A program made the translations under genes and the position numbers. Positions 7,248 through 16,238 of a stretch of 64,000 nt of DNA are shown in pieces. The stretch comes from Acidobacteriaceae bacterium (lineage in GTDB: Bacteria; Acidobacteriota; Terriglobia; Bryobacterales; Bryobacteraceae), in NCBI GenBank assembly GCA_019240475.1, contig JAFAYI010000006.1:124001-188000 (forward strand), given 5' to 3'. Position 1 is the stretch's first letter, and every line of letters starts with the position of its first letter. A model generated the notes under the pieces. It saw only the letters and a program-made list of their open reading frames with translations, ran no database searches and had not been told where the DNA came from.

Positions 7248-8870
7248 TCAGATACTAAGCACCCGGACCGGTTTAGGCCGGGTGAGCTCCCAATCGAATA
7301 TAAATTTTGAAACAAAAATGGCGGTGAACACATTGGCCACCAGGCCGATGACGAGCGTGACGGCGAACCCTTTCACGGGTCCGGAGCCGAACAAGAACAG
7401 GATGGCGCAGGAGACCACCGTCGTAACGTGGGTGTCGATGATGGTGAGCAGCGCCTTGTTGAAACCGGTATCGACGGCGGGGATGACGGCCTTCCCCGTC
7501 CTGAGTTCTTCGCGGATGCGTTCGAATATAAGGACATTGCTATCGACCGCCATACCGATGGTGAGGATGATTCCGGCGATGCCGGGCAAGGTGAGGACGG
7601 CGTCGAAGTAGCTGAGGCAGGCGATCAGGATGACGGCGTTGAGGATGAGCGCGAGCGTGGCGTTAATGCCGCTCTTCTTGTAATAGATGAGCATGGCGGC
7701 GATGACGGCGAGCACTCCCGCGATGCCGGCCGCGAAGCCGTCGCGGATGGAATCGGCGCCGAGCGAAGGACCGACCGTATCTTCCTGCTCGTATTGAACG
7801 CTGGCGGGCAGCGACCCGGCCTTCAGGTTGAGCGCCAGGTCGGCGGCGTCCTGCTCGGTGGGGGCGCCTTCGATGACGCCGTTGTCGCTGATTTGCCCGC
7901 GAATAACAGGCGCTTCGAGCACTTTGCCGTCCAGTACGATGGCGAGCCGCTGGCCGATGTGGGAACCGGTGTAGGCGGAGAAGCGCTTGGCGGCGTCCTG
8001 ACTCAACGCGAACCAGGTGTTCCAGGCGCCCGGCATCTGGCCCTGCTCGGCGCGGGCGTCGCGCAGGTCAGGGCCGCGGACGACAGGAGTGCGGGAGGCG
8101 AGATAGTAGCCGCCGCCGCGGCCGGAGGAGTCCATGCCGGAGTTTCCAATGATCCGGGTACCGGCGGGCAGGATGCCGCCGTTCTGGCCGAGCGCTTCTT
8201 CGCGGCTCTGATAGGGACCGCCGCGCACGTCGTACTCTTCGAGCACGGCCGCGGTCTGTAAGATCTGTTTGACGCGCGCGGGATCGTCCACGCCGGGAAG
8301 CTGGACCAGCAACTCCGAATCGGCATCTTCACGGCGCTGCTGCACGGTAGCCTCGCTCAAGCCGAGCGAGTTGATCTTCTTTTCGATGGTGTTCTTGGTC
8401 TGCGCGAGGACGCCTTGCCAGAATTTCAAGGCTTCGGTGGGGCGCATGGTGAGGCGATAATCGGTGGCGTTGGTGGGAGTGAGCAGCCAAGTGGTGAACT
8501 GGTCGTTGACAATGCCGCGGAGGGCGCCGGCCTGGGTGGTGGGGACGCCTTTGATTTCGATGGCGGACTTGGTGGCGTCCTTCAGGGTCTTGGCCTCGTC
8601 CACTCCGATATCGGAGAACTGCACGCCGGCTTTACGAGCGACTTCCTTCAGGCGGTCGGCGTCGGAGCTGGCCTGCTGGTTGAAGGCGTCTTGCTGCTCG
8701 ACCTGGACGACGAGATAAGTGCCGCCGCGCAGGTCGAGACCGAGGCGGATATTCTTTTCCCAATTGGCGACCAGGTCGGCCTTGCTCTTGGGAATGCCGA
8801 TGATTCCGTAGATGCAGACCAGGATGACGGCAACGATAAGGAAGAACTTGAAGCGTAAATGGCGTTTCAT
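7248..8870 (-). CDS. secD: Protein translocase subunit SecD
   Basis: A 540-residue SecD. The N-terminal membrane helix (about residues 8-26) is followed by LGLDLRGGTYLVVQV, the first conserved block. A large periplasmic region follows with LVQLPGVDDPARVKQIL and the P1 head segment. The C-terminal membrane domain begins near residue 375 (SLGADSIRDGFAAGIAGVL) and contains GIAGIILTIGMAVDSNVLIFERIREELR, the SecD signature with its proton-path Asp. It forms the SecDF export motor with the downstream secF, and yajC precedes it, the usual yajC-secD-secF order. Confidence 0.96.
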   Translation of the reverse strand: MKRHLRFKFFLIVAVILVCIYGIIGIPKSKADLVANWEKNIRLGLDLRGGTYLVVQVEQQDAFNQQASSDADRLKEVARKAGVQFSDIGVDEAKTLKDATKSAIEIKGVPTTQAGALRGIVNDQFTTWLLTPTNATDYRLTMRPTEALKFWQGVLAQTKNTIEKKINSLGLSEATVQQRREDADSELLVQLPGVDDPARVKQILQTAAVLEEYDVRGGPYQSREEALGQNGGILPAGTRIIGNSGMDSSGRGGGYYLASRTPVVRGPDLRDARAEQGQMPGAWNTWFALSQDAAKRFSAYTGSHIGQRLAIVLDGKVLEAPVIRGQISDNGVIEGAPTEQDAADLALNLKAGSLPASVQYEQEDTVGPSLGADSIRDGFAAGIAGVLAVIAAMLIYYKKSGINATLALILNAVILIACLSYFDAVLTLPGIAGIILTIGMAVDSNVLIFERIREELRTGKAVIPAVDTGFNKALLTIIDTHVTTVVSCAILFLFGSGPVKGFAVTLVIGLVANVFTAIFVSKFIFDWELTRPKPVRVLSI

Positions 8871-8915
8871 TCTAACGGCTGTTTTGGCGAAATCTTACTT
8901 CTGAATAGCGAAGCC

Positions 8916-9260
8916 TTACTTCTTGGCCTGATCGTCGGACGGAATGAGGCTGGTCACCGCACTCCTGGCGACCTGGATCTTCAAGTTGTCGGGCTTAATT
9001 CGCAGTATTAGCGTATCATCGTTGACCGCGACGATGGTGCCGATGATGCCGCCGCTGGTGAGTACGGTCTGGCCGTTTTGAAGCGTTTTGATCATGTCTT
9101 TCTGTTTGGCCTGCTGGCGGCGCATCGGCATGAACACCAGGAAATAAAAGATGGCGATCATGAGTACGATGGGGATCAGACCGGTGGCGAACGAGCCGCC
9201 GGGCGATGCGGCGGCGCCTCCGGTTTGCAGCAGGAGGAGTGGAAACGACGAAAGACTCAT
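8916..9260 (-). CDS. yajC: Preprotein translocase accessory subunit YajC
   Basis: A 114-residue YajC. One membrane helix (about residues 26-46, IPIVLMIAIFYFLVFMPMRR) is followed by the basic QQAKQKDMIKTL segment and the small beta domain VLTSGGIIGTIVAVNDDTLILRI. YajC associates with SecDF at the Sec translocon. It leads the secD-secF-tonB-exb block. An intrinsic terminator just upstream (9300-9323) isolates it from the DUF3800 and tgt genes, so a promoter is expected between about 9261 and 9299. Confidence 0.94.
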   Translation of the reverse strand: MSLSSFPLLLLQTGGAAASPGGSFATGLIPIVLMIAIFYFLVFMPMRRQQAKQKDMIKTLQNGQTVLTSGGIIGTIVAVNDDTLILRIKPDNLKIQVARSAVTSLIPSDDQAKK

Positions 9261-9299
9261 GCTCTTTAGATTAGAGGATGGGCGGAGCAGCCACTATGC

Positions 9300-9323
9300 A
9301 AAAAGCCACGCGGATGCGTGGCT
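9300..9323 (-). terminator. Intrinsic terminator between the DUF3800 gene and yajC
   Basis: On the minus strand, a perfect 7-base-pair stem GCCACGC / GCGTGGC with a 4-base loop is followed directly by five T residues. This is a textbook Rho-independent terminator, oriented to stop transcripts coming from tgt and the DUF3800 gene before they reach yajC. Confidence 0.8.
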
Positions 9324-9419
9324 CTGAAATCGAGCGGCTGGGATTTCGACTGGGTCGCTGAGAGTTTGGAGCGGCCCTTTACCAGTCGCACTTCTATTCT
9401 AACGCTTCTGCAGCGCTAG

Positions 9420-10136
9420 TCAATAAGGGATAGTCCTGCGATCTCTTAGCAGACTGTAGGCCATTAATGCGAAGGGCTCGATGCGCGCATCGTGGGTAGC
9501 TTCAAACCTTCGAATGGCATAGAGGGCGAGATCACACATCTGAATATGGAGCGAGTCCGATGAATTCATGAAGTGAATCGTGTGGATGATGGGACTGAGG
9601 TCAACTGTAAAACCATACGGCGCGCCTTGCGCGCGATAGTCGTCCAAGACCTTTCGGGCTATCTGCTTGACGGACGGGCTGCAATCGTCCGCTACGACGA
9701 AAGCTAATGAATTGTTCAGCGCGGCAAATTTAGCGATTCGCTCTAGGCAGAGCAACATGGCAATGGCATGGGGGTGCTCAGGTTGCAGATATTGAGCCTT
9801 CAGTCTTGGTTTGTTGCAGGCGCCGATCAGAAGTGGTATCTGTTTGGCTTGCAGAACCGCCAAGCATTGGCGATAGATATCGAGTCGATCGTCAAGCTTG
9901 ACTCGGGACCATCCTCCTTTGCCGCCTTGAAACAATTGGGAACCGTGAAATTCGAGCTTGGGAGGCCCATGGTAGCCGTATTCTCGGGCGAATAGCTTCA
10001 CAATCTTAATTTCGTTAACCACCTCCAGCCACGCGGTCTCGGAAAATACCAGCGCACCGTTGTAGTGAATCGGCTGTGTAGCATCGCCGAGGTCATTCCC
10101 GGTATTTCCAGCGTCATCTAGATAGCAACAAAACAT
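9420..10136 (-). CDS. DUF3800 domain protein
   Basis: A 238-residue protein resembling the DUF3800 family: N-terminal YLDDAGNTGND (family form YxDESG), then FVVADDCSPS mid-protein, then LHIQMCDLALYAIRRF near the C-terminus. The three acidic positions are compatible with the RNase-H-like active site proposed for this family; biochemical function is unknown. It lies between tgt and yajC, genes that are adjacent in many bacteria. Hand counts give 53% and 47% GC in two 60-base stretches (9481-9540 and 9541-9600) against 70% in a tgt stretch (10681-10740), so it may be a recent insertion. It ends just before the intrinsic terminator at 9300-9323. Confidence 0.75.
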   Translation of the reverse strand: MFCCYLDDAGNTGNDLGDATQPIHYNGALVFSETAWLEVVNEIKIVKLFAREYGYHGPPKLEFHGSQLFQGGKGGWSRVKLDDRLDIYRQCLAVLQAKQIPLLIGACNKPRLKAQYLQPEHPHAIAMLLCLERIAKFAALNNSLAFVVADDCSPSVKQIARKVLDDYRAQGAPYGFTVDLSPIIHTIHFMNSSDSLHIQMCDLALYAIRRFEATHDARIEPFALMAYSLLRDRRTIPY

Positions 10137-10228
10137 TCAAGAAGCCCAGCGCAAGGTTTCGCGCGACAATCTGTATCGGATCGTGCGTAGTGATAGTTAG
10201 GCCGCGGGGGCAACCCTCTCCGAATCTG

Positions 10229-11362
10229 TCACCCGGCCTGCCGAATCGTATTGCGACAGGAAAGCAGAAGCTCCGGAAAAGTTCCGGCGAAGATGGATTG
10301 GCGGATCTGGCGCATGAGGCCGAGATAGTAATGAATGTTGTGCAGCGTCGCGAGAGTGGAAAAGAGAATCTCGCGGGCTTGGAAGAGATGGCGTAAGTAG
10401 GCTTTAGAAAAGGTCCGGCAGGTGTAACAGGCGCAGCCGGGGTCGAGGGGCGACGCATCGTCTAAATAGCGCGCCTGCTTGATGGCGACTTTGCCTTGAG
10501 ATGTGAACAGGTATCCATTGCGGGCGTTGCGAGTGGGCAGGACGCAATCCATCATGTCGATGCCCTGGGCGACATAGTGCGGCAGTTCCTCCGGCATGCC
10601 GACGCCCATGACGTAGCGGGGCCGGTCGGACGGGAGCAGCGGAGCGGTGGCGGCCACCATTTCCTGGCTGAGGTCGCGCGGCTCGCCGACCGAGAGGCCG
10701 CCGATGGCGTAGCCGGGCGCGTCCAATTCGAGGAGAGCTTCGGCGCAGGCGCGACGCAGGTCGGCAAACATCGAGCCTTGGACAATGGGGAACAGGGCGC
10801 AGTGCATTCCCTTTTCGCGGCGCAGATAGTGCGTGTAGCCTTGGCGCGCCCAGCGAACGGTGCGGCGCATGGATTCGAGCGCGACCGGCTGCGCGGCGGG
10901 GTACGGGAGGCACTCATCGAGCGCCATCATGATGTCGCTGCCGAGCGCTAATTGAATATCGACGGTGCTTTCGGGCGTGAACAGGTGAGCATCACCATCG
11001 AGATGGGAGCGGAACAGGACGCCTTCGCCGGTCACTTTGCGGAGGGAATCGAGGCTGAAGACCTGGAAACCGCCCGAATCGGTGAGGATGGCGCGGGGCC
11101 AGGACATGAACCGGTGAAGGCCTCCCAGTTGCTCGATGCGAAGGTGGCCGGGGCGCAGGAAGAGATGGTAGGTGTTGGCGAGGACGATTTTGGCGTCGAG
11201 ATCGTGGAGCAGATCGCGCGGGGTGAGCGCTTTGACGCTTGCCTGGGTGCCCACGGGCATGAAGACGGGCGTTTCGATGACGCCGTGGGAGGTATGCAGC
11301 AGGCCGGCGCGCGCGCCGGTTTGAGGACACCGCGCCAGCACCTCGAAGCGGAGAGCGGACAT
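10229..11362 (-). CDS. tgt: tRNA-guanine (queuine) transglycosylase Tgt
   Basis: A 377-residue bacterial TGT, which swaps guanine for the preQ1 base at wobble position 34 of GUN-anticodon tRNAs. Visible features are MPVGTQASVKALTPRDL, the active-site block ILTDSGGFQVFSL, GGLSVGEP, the nucleophile region MMDCVLPTRNARNG, and the zinc site CACYTC with a downstream His in LHNIHYYLGL. Length is normal for the family. It is divergent from cysS, with about 77 bases between the two starts. Its usual partners yajC-secD-secF lie downstream, beyond the DUF3800 gene. Confidence 0.96.
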   Translation of the reverse strand: MSALRFEVLARCPQTGARAGLLHTSHGVIETPVFMPVGTQASVKALTPRDLLHDLDAKIVLANTYHLFLRPGHLRIEQLGGLHRFMSWPRAILTDSGGFQVFSLDSLRKVTGEGVLFRSHLDGDAHLFTPESTVDIQLALGSDIMMALDECLPYPAAQPVALESMRRTVRWARQGYTHYLRREKGMHCALFPIVQGSMFADLRRACAEALLELDAPGYAIGGLSVGEPRDLSQEMVAATAPLLPSDRPRYVMGVGMPEELPHYVAQGIDMMDCVLPTRNARNGYLFTSQGKVAIKQARYLDDASPLDPGCACYTCRTFSKAYLRHLFQAREILFSTLATLHNIHYYLGLMRQIRQSIFAGTFPELLLSCRNTIRQAG

Positions 11363-11439
11363 GCAAACCCATTTTGACTTGCGGGGAACGGTCCGCCCAG
11401 GCGCGGGCGCTTGCTACGATTGAGATTCCGCTCTGGCCG

Positions 11440-12873
11440 ATGCCCCTCCGTTTTTACAACACCCTGACGCAGGAATTGGAAGAATTCCACCCGCTCGACG
11501 GCAAAACGGCGCGCATTTACACGTGCGGGCCGACGGTTTACAACTTCGCGCATATCGGGAACTTTCGCGCATTTACGTTCGAGGACATTCTGCGGCGGTG
11601 GCTGCGCTACCGAGGCTGGGGATTGAAGCACGCGATGAATGTGACCGATGTGGACGACAAGATCATCGCGAACGCGGCCAAGCAAGGCAAGACGATCGAG
11701 GAATACACGGCTAATTACACGAAGGCGTTTTTCGAAGACGCGGCGAGTTTGCGGCTGGAGACGCCTGAGTATGTGGTGAAGGCCACGGCGCACATACCGG
11801 CGATGGTGAGCGCGATCGAAGAGCTGGCTGCGAAAGGCTGCACTTACTCAAGCGAAGGATCGACTTACTTCCAGATTGCGGCATTTCCCGGCTATGGGAA
11901 GCTTTCGCACAACGACTTCAGCGGCATCCGCAGCGGGGCGCGCGTGGATGTGGACGAATACGAGAAAGGCGACGCGCGCGATTTCGTGTTGTGGAAGGCG
12001 CATAAAGAGAACGAACCGTATTGGGACAGCCCGTTCGGCAAAGGGCGGCCGGGTTGGCACATCGAATGCTCCGCGATGGCAATGCAGTATCTAGGCGAGA
12101 CGCTGGACATTCACGCGGGCGGAGTGGATCTGATCTTCCCGCACCATGAGAACGAGATCGCGCAATCGGAGTCGATTACCGCGAAGCCCTTTTCGCGCTT
12201 TTGGCTGCACTCGGAGCATTTGCACATCGAGTCGCAGAAGATGTCGAAGTCGCTGGGCAATTTCTACACTCTGCGGGACCTGCTCGATATGGGCCATAGC
12301 CCGGAGGCGATCCGGTATCTGCTGGCGTCGGTGCCGTATCGCAAAAAGCTGAACTTTACATTCGAAGGACTGAAGGCGGCGGCGAAGAGCATCGAAAGGC
12401 TGCGGGATTTCGAAGCGCGAGTAAGCGGGACGAAGCTGCCGGCAGGGCGGGTAGAGGAAGCGGCCGAGCGCTCGCGCGAGGCGATACGCCAGTTCGAAGA
12501 AGGAATGGACGACGATTTGAACACGGCGGAAGCGTTGGCTGCGGTGTTCGAATATGTGCGGGCGATGAATACGGCGCTCGACGAAGGGCGATTCGAAGAG
12601 GAGAACCGGTGGGACGCAGCGCGCGTCCTGGAGGTCTTCGATTGCGTGTTCGACGTCTTGAAGCCGAGCGGCGCGGAGTCGGTCCGGCAGGGCGCGGAAT
12701 CCGGGGAAGCGGCTGCGTTGACGGAGGCGGAGATCGAGGCTTATGTCGACGAGCGGGCGCAGGCCAAGAAGGCGCGCAATTTCGCCCGCGCGGACGAGAT
12801 TCGCGGGATGCTGCTCGATAAGGGGATCGTATTGGAAGACACGAAGGAGCGTGTTCGCTGGAAACGGAAATGA
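11440..12873 (+). CDS. cysS: Cysteinyl-tRNA synthetase
   Basis: A 477-residue class I synthetase that charges tRNA-Cys. The start at MPLRFYNTLT is chosen because known CysS proteins begin this way; the frame is open 22 codons further upstream but that part is not family-like. Seen are the zinc/HIGH region TCGPTVYNFAHIGNFRAF, GWHIECSAMA, GGVDLIFPHHENEIAQSE and the KMSKS loop QKMSKSLGNF. The C-terminal helical domain ends in the usual KARNFARADEIR motif. The stop overlaps the next start as ATGA, so it is coupled to a Cys/Met-metabolism enzyme. Confidence 0.96.
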   Translation: MPLRFYNTLTQELEEFHPLDGKTARIYTCGPTVYNFAHIGNFRAFTFEDILRRWLRYRGWGLKHAMNVTDVDDKIIANAAKQGKTIEEYTANYTKAFFEDAASLRLETPEYVVKATAHIPAMVSAIEELAAKGCTYSSEGSTYFQIAAFPGYGKLSHNDFSGIRSGARVDVDEYEKGDARDFVLWKAHKENEPYWDSPFGKGRPGWHIECSAMAMQYLGETLDIHAGGVDLIFPHHENEIAQSESITAKPFSRFWLHSEHLHIESQKMSKSLGNFYTLRDLLDMGHSPEAIRYLLASVPYRKKLNFTFEGLKAAAKSIERLRDFEARVSGTKLPAGRVEEAAERSREAIRQFEEGMDDDLNTAEALAAVFEYVRAMNTALDEGRFEEENRWDAARVLEVFDCVFDVLKPSGAESVRQGAESGEAAALTEAEIEAYVDERAQAKKARNFARADEIRGMLLDKGIVLEDTKERVRWKRK

Positions 12874-14057
12874 AGTTTGAGACGCAGGTGGTGCATGCGG
12901 GCGACCGCAAGCGCGTAAGCGGCGCGCCGGCGCCATCGACGACGCCGATTCACCTGGCCACGACATATTTGTACGAATCGACGGCGCGGCTGGACCGGGT
13001 GTTCGGGCACGAAGAAGAAGGGCCGACGTATTCGCGATATTCGAACCCGACGAACGATGCGCTGGAAGAGCTGGTGACGTCGCTCGAACGGGGGCACGGG
13101 TCGCTTGCGACCGCTTCGGGGATGGCGGCGCTGCAGATAGCTTTTCAGACGGCGCTGCTGGACCGGCCGCACCGAGTGCTGTCGGCCAACGCCATTTACG
13201 GCTCCACGATCAAAATGGCCGAGCAGGTTTTTGGGCCGTTCGGGGTGGATTTCAGCTATGTGGATATCTGCGATCTGAAGGCGGTGGAGCGCGCGGTCGC
13301 CGAGAAAAAGCCGGGCTGCGTGTTTATGGAGAGCGTGTCGAATCCGCTGCTGCGCGTGGGGCGTATCGATGAGATTGCGCGATTGGCGCGCGAGGCGGGC
13401 GCGGCGCTTGTGGTGGACAGCACGTTCGCAACGCCCATGCTGATGCGCCCCATTACGCTGGGCGCGAACCTGGTGGTGCACAGCGCGACGAAGTACCTGG
13501 CAGGGCACGGCGATGTTTTAGGCGGCGTGGTGGTGAGCGATCAAGAGCATTACGAAGCGCTGCGAAACCTGGCGCGAGTGGCCGGGCCGGTGCTGGGACC
13601 GTTTGAAAGTTACCTGACCATGCGCGGCATCAAGACGTTGGCGGTGCGCTTCGAACGGCAATGCGCGAATGCGAAGCGGTTGGCGGAGTGGCTGGCGGCA
13701 CATCCGCGGGTCGAGCGGGTCTATTATTGTTCGGACGCAAATCATCCGGACGCGTGCGCGATTCGGCGACTGTTCTCGCCGGAGCTTTTCGGCGCCATTC
13801 TGAGCTTCGAGATTAAGGGAGCGAACAAAGAGACCGTTCTGGCGTTCATGGACCGGCTGAGAATGATTGTTCCCGGCACGTCGCTAGGGGACGTGCACAC
13901 GCTGCTGCTTTATCCGACGATTGCTTCGCATCGGGACCTGTCGCCGAAGATGCGGGAGCGAATGGGAATTCGCGACAGCCTGGTGCGCGTGGCCGCCGGG
14001 ATCGAAGCTGTCGAAGACATCCAGGCGGATCTGGACCAGGCGCTGCGCGGGGCGTAG
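12870..14057 (+). CDS. Cys/Met-metabolism PLP enzyme (cystathionine synthase/lyase family)
   Basis: A 395-residue fold-type I PLP enzyme of the Cys/Met metabolism family. It shows TTPIHLATTYLYES, the YSRYSNPTND substrate-loop motif, ASGMAALQIA, VDSTFATPM with the PLP-ring Asp, and the Schiff-base lysine in HSATKYLAGHGD. Members include cystathionine gamma-synthase, cystathionine beta/gamma-lyase and O-acetylhomoserine sulfhydrylase, and motif reading alone cannot separate them. Its 4-base overlap with cysS fits a role in cysteine or methionine supply. Confidence 0.9.
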   Translation: MKFETQVVHAGDRKRVSGAPAPSTTPIHLATTYLYESTARLDRVFGHEEEGPTYSRYSNPTNDALEELVTSLERGHGSLATASGMAALQIAFQTALLDRPHRVLSANAIYGSTIKMAEQVFGPFGVDFSYVDICDLKAVERAVAEKKPGCVFMESVSNPLLRVGRIDEIARLAREAGAALVVDSTFATPMLMRPITLGANLVVHSATKYLAGHGDVLGGVVVSDQEHYEALRNLARVAGPVLGPFESYLTMRGIKTLAVRFERQCANAKRLAEWLAAHPRVERVYYCSDANHPDACAIRRLFSPELFGAILSFEIKGANKETVLAFMDRLRMIVPGTSLGDVHTLLLYPTIASHRDLSPKMRERMGIRDSLVRVAAGIEAVEDIQADLDQALRGA

Positions 14058-14107
14058 ACAAGGGCCGCTTAGATACTCAGGCGCACCTGTTACTCTAGAT
14101 TCGGTTC

Positions 14108-15481
14108 GTGTTTGCCCATCATCGAAAAAGGATTCGGCTTCTATTCGCGATCGCGGACGCCCTGCTGACCGCGCTTGCGTTCCAACTTGCCTACTTTGCG
14201 CGCACGCGACTGACGCTTGAGCGCGTATTTTTTCTGGCGCGGCACAATTACGTTCTGCTGATCGCGTTTTGCGCGGTGGTGTGGGTGGCGCTGGGGTCGA
14301 CGCAGCGGGTCTACGACTACCTGGATTCGGCGAAGCCGCGGCGAGTGTTGACCAACACCCTGCGCCAATGCCTGTTGGGAACGGCGCTGGTGATTCTTTT
14401 TCAATACCTGCTGCGGCTGGACCCGCCGCTGAGCCGCAGCTTCCTGTTCCTGCTGTTCTCTTTCGCATTCGTGCTGCTGGCGGCGTTCCGCTGGCGCTCT
14501 CCGCGGTTGATCGGCGCGTTTCAGCGTGGGTTCGGGAGCCCGTACCACATTGTGATTGTGGGCGCGAGAGAGAAGGCGGCGTCGCTTGCGCGGAATTTGT
14601 GCGAAGGATCGCCGTTCAAGATCGAAGTCACAGACACGTTGGACGAAGAAGAGTGCCGGGAGGAGTTGCCGAAACTTCTCGCGAAGCAGATTGTAGACGA
14701 AGTTATTTTCGATGTGGACAGCAGAAAGCTGCCGGCGCTCGAAGATGTATTTTTGCAGTGCGATGAAGAGGGCGTACGCACGCGCGTGGCTATCGATTTC
14801 TTTCCACACGTGAATAGCGAGATCACGCTCGACCGGGTGGGGGACGCGCCGCTGCTGACGTTTTCCGCGGCGCCGCTGGACGATGTCAGACTGCTGCTGA
14901 AGCGGTTCTTCGATATGGCCCTGTCGGCGATGGCGCTGCTGGCTCTAGCGCCGGCTTTCGGGCTGATCGCGCTGCTGATCAAGGCGACCTCGCCGGGTCC
15001 GGTGATATTCCGGCAGGCGCGCTGCGGGCTAAACGGGCGGCGATTCGTTATGTACAAGTTTCGATCCATGGTGGCGGACGCGGATCGAATGAAGCGGGAC
15101 CTGGAGCACCTTAGCGAACGGGAAGTGGCGTTCAAGCTGTCGCGCGATCCGCGAGTAACGGGCGTGGGGCGGTGGCTGCGCAAGTTCTCGATCGACGAAT
15201 TTCCGCAGCTCTATAACGTGCTGCGCGGAGATATGTCGATCGTGGGGCCGCGCCCGCCGCTGCCGAGCGAAGTGGAGCGCTATGAGCGTTGGCAGAGGCG
15301 CCGGCTGCGCATGCGTCCGGGGCTGACCTGCCTGTGGGCGGTGTGCGGGCGCGACCGCATCGACTTCAACACGTGGATGCGGCTGGACATTTCTTATATC
15401 GAGAACTGGTCGCTGAAATTGGACTGGTCTATTATCCTGAAATCGATTCCTCATGTGCTGGCGGGAAAAGGCGCTCACTAG
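14108..15481 (+). CDS. Polyprenyl glycosylphosphotransferase (exopolysaccharide initiating enzyme)
   Basis: A 457-residue membrane enzyme that transfers a sugar-1-phosphate to undecaprenyl phosphate to start polysaccharide synthesis. The N-terminal half has four or so membrane helices and a Rossmann-like region (IVIVGAREKAASLARNL). A hydrophobic hairpin (about residues 265-290) leads into the bacterial sugar-transferase domain with KRFFDMALSAMALL, SPGPVIFRQARCG, YKFRSM, SIDEFPQLYNVLRGDMSIVG and MRPGLTCLWAV. The start is GTG at 14108. No other polysaccharide gene lies beside it. The sugar cannot be deduced. Confidence 0.92.
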   Translation: MFAHHRKRIRLLFAIADALLTALAFQLAYFARTRLTLERVFFLARHNYVLLIAFCAVVWVALGSTQRVYDYLDSAKPRRVLTNTLRQCLLGTALVILFQYLLRLDPPLSRSFLFLLFSFAFVLLAAFRWRSPRLIGAFQRGFGSPYHIVIVGAREKAASLARNLCEGSPFKIEVTDTLDEEECREELPKLLAKQIVDEVIFDVDSRKLPALEDVFLQCDEEGVRTRVAIDFFPHVNSEITLDRVGDAPLLTFSAAPLDDVRLLLKRFFDMALSAMALLALAPAFGLIALLIKATSPGPVIFRQARCGLNGRRFVMYKFRSMVADADRMKRDLEHLSEREVAFKLSRDPRVTGVGRWLRKFSIDEFPQLYNVLRGDMSIVGPRPPLPSEVERYERWQRRRLRMRPGLTCLWAVCGRDRIDFNTWMRLDISYIENWSLKLDWSIILKSIPHVLAGKGAH

Positions 15482-15510
15482 GGGCGGATCGCGGCGGAGG
15501 AGCGGTTGGC

Positions 15511-16125
15511 ATGCATCTCATACCTACTAATCAAGAAGTGATCGCGATGCTGCGCGAAACGGGCGCCCTTCGGGACGGCCATTTTGAATATCCGAACGGC
15601 ATGCACTCAGACGAATATCTGCAGGTGGCGCTCGCGTTCCGCTATTTCCAATACGCGAAGATCCTGAGCGTGGGGCTGAGCCGGCGGCTGCGGGCGGACA
15701 CCGAGATTCGGGCCATGATCAAAGCGCTGTCGATTGTGTGCCCCAATACCGGCGGGCTGCCCATCGCCTATGGCGTCTGCGAGGCGCTACGGGCGCACCA
15801 GGTGTATTGGGCCGAGCAGGAGGCCGACAACTCGCCTATGCGTTTTCGGCAATTCGTGAAACCGCAACAAGATGAAAGAGTGCTGCTGGTAGACGATATC
15901 CTGCGTTCCGGGCGTCGATTGACGGAGCTGCGAAACCTGGTGGAATCGTACGGGGCGCGGATTGTCGGATTAGCGGTCGCGGTTTATCAGCCGAACCCGA
16001 GCGTGTTGGATTTTGGGAACCTGCCGCTATATTATCTGGCGAAGATGGACGCTTCCTATTACAAGGATTCGTCGGCATGCGACCTCTGCCGCAAGGGCGT
16101 GCCACTCCAGAAGCTCTGGACTTGA
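15511..16125 (+). CDS. Orotate phosphoribosyltransferase-like protein
   Basis: A 204-residue PRTase-fold protein. The start ATG at 15511 has GGAGG upstream; the frame is open further left but that portion overlaps the sugar transferase and is not family-like. The PRPP-binding loop is RVLLVDDILRSGRR. Other cues are LRETGALRDGHFEYPNGMHSDEYLQ at the front, which matches the orotate PRTase opening (cut here for reading as LRETGALRDGHF and YPNGMHSDEYLQ). An unusual C-terminal tail, SACDLCRKGVPLQKLW, adds a CxxC. It may be PyrE or a related base PRTase. Confidence 0.75.
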   Translation: MHLIPTNQEVIAMLRETGALRDGHFEYPNGMHSDEYLQVALAFRYFQYAKILSVGLSRRLRADTEIRAMIKALSIVCPNTGGLPIAYGVCEALRAHQVYWAEQEADNSPMRFRQFVKPQQDERVLLVDDILRSGRRLTELRNLVESYGARIVGLAVAVYQPNPSVLDFGNLPLYYLAKMDASYYKDSSACDLCRKGVPLQKLWT

Positions 16126-16238
16126 GGGCTTAGGCAAACTGTTTCTGGATCGCGCACAACGGCCACCAAACGGCCTGTGCGCTAGGCAAAGAGAAATTCG
16201 AGCCGGCCGGCGCACCAGTGTTCTGAGGCCTTTCGGCT

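Noticed and set aside
7248..8870. Long opposite-strand open frames in secD and other GC-rich genes
   Set aside because: They are frame shadows with Gly/Asp/Arg-biased composition, no ribosome sites and no recognisable motifs.
15289..15510. N-terminal extension of the OPRT-like frame
   Set aside because: It overlaps the sugar transferase in another frame and has no family likeness; the ATG at 15511 has a good ribosome site.
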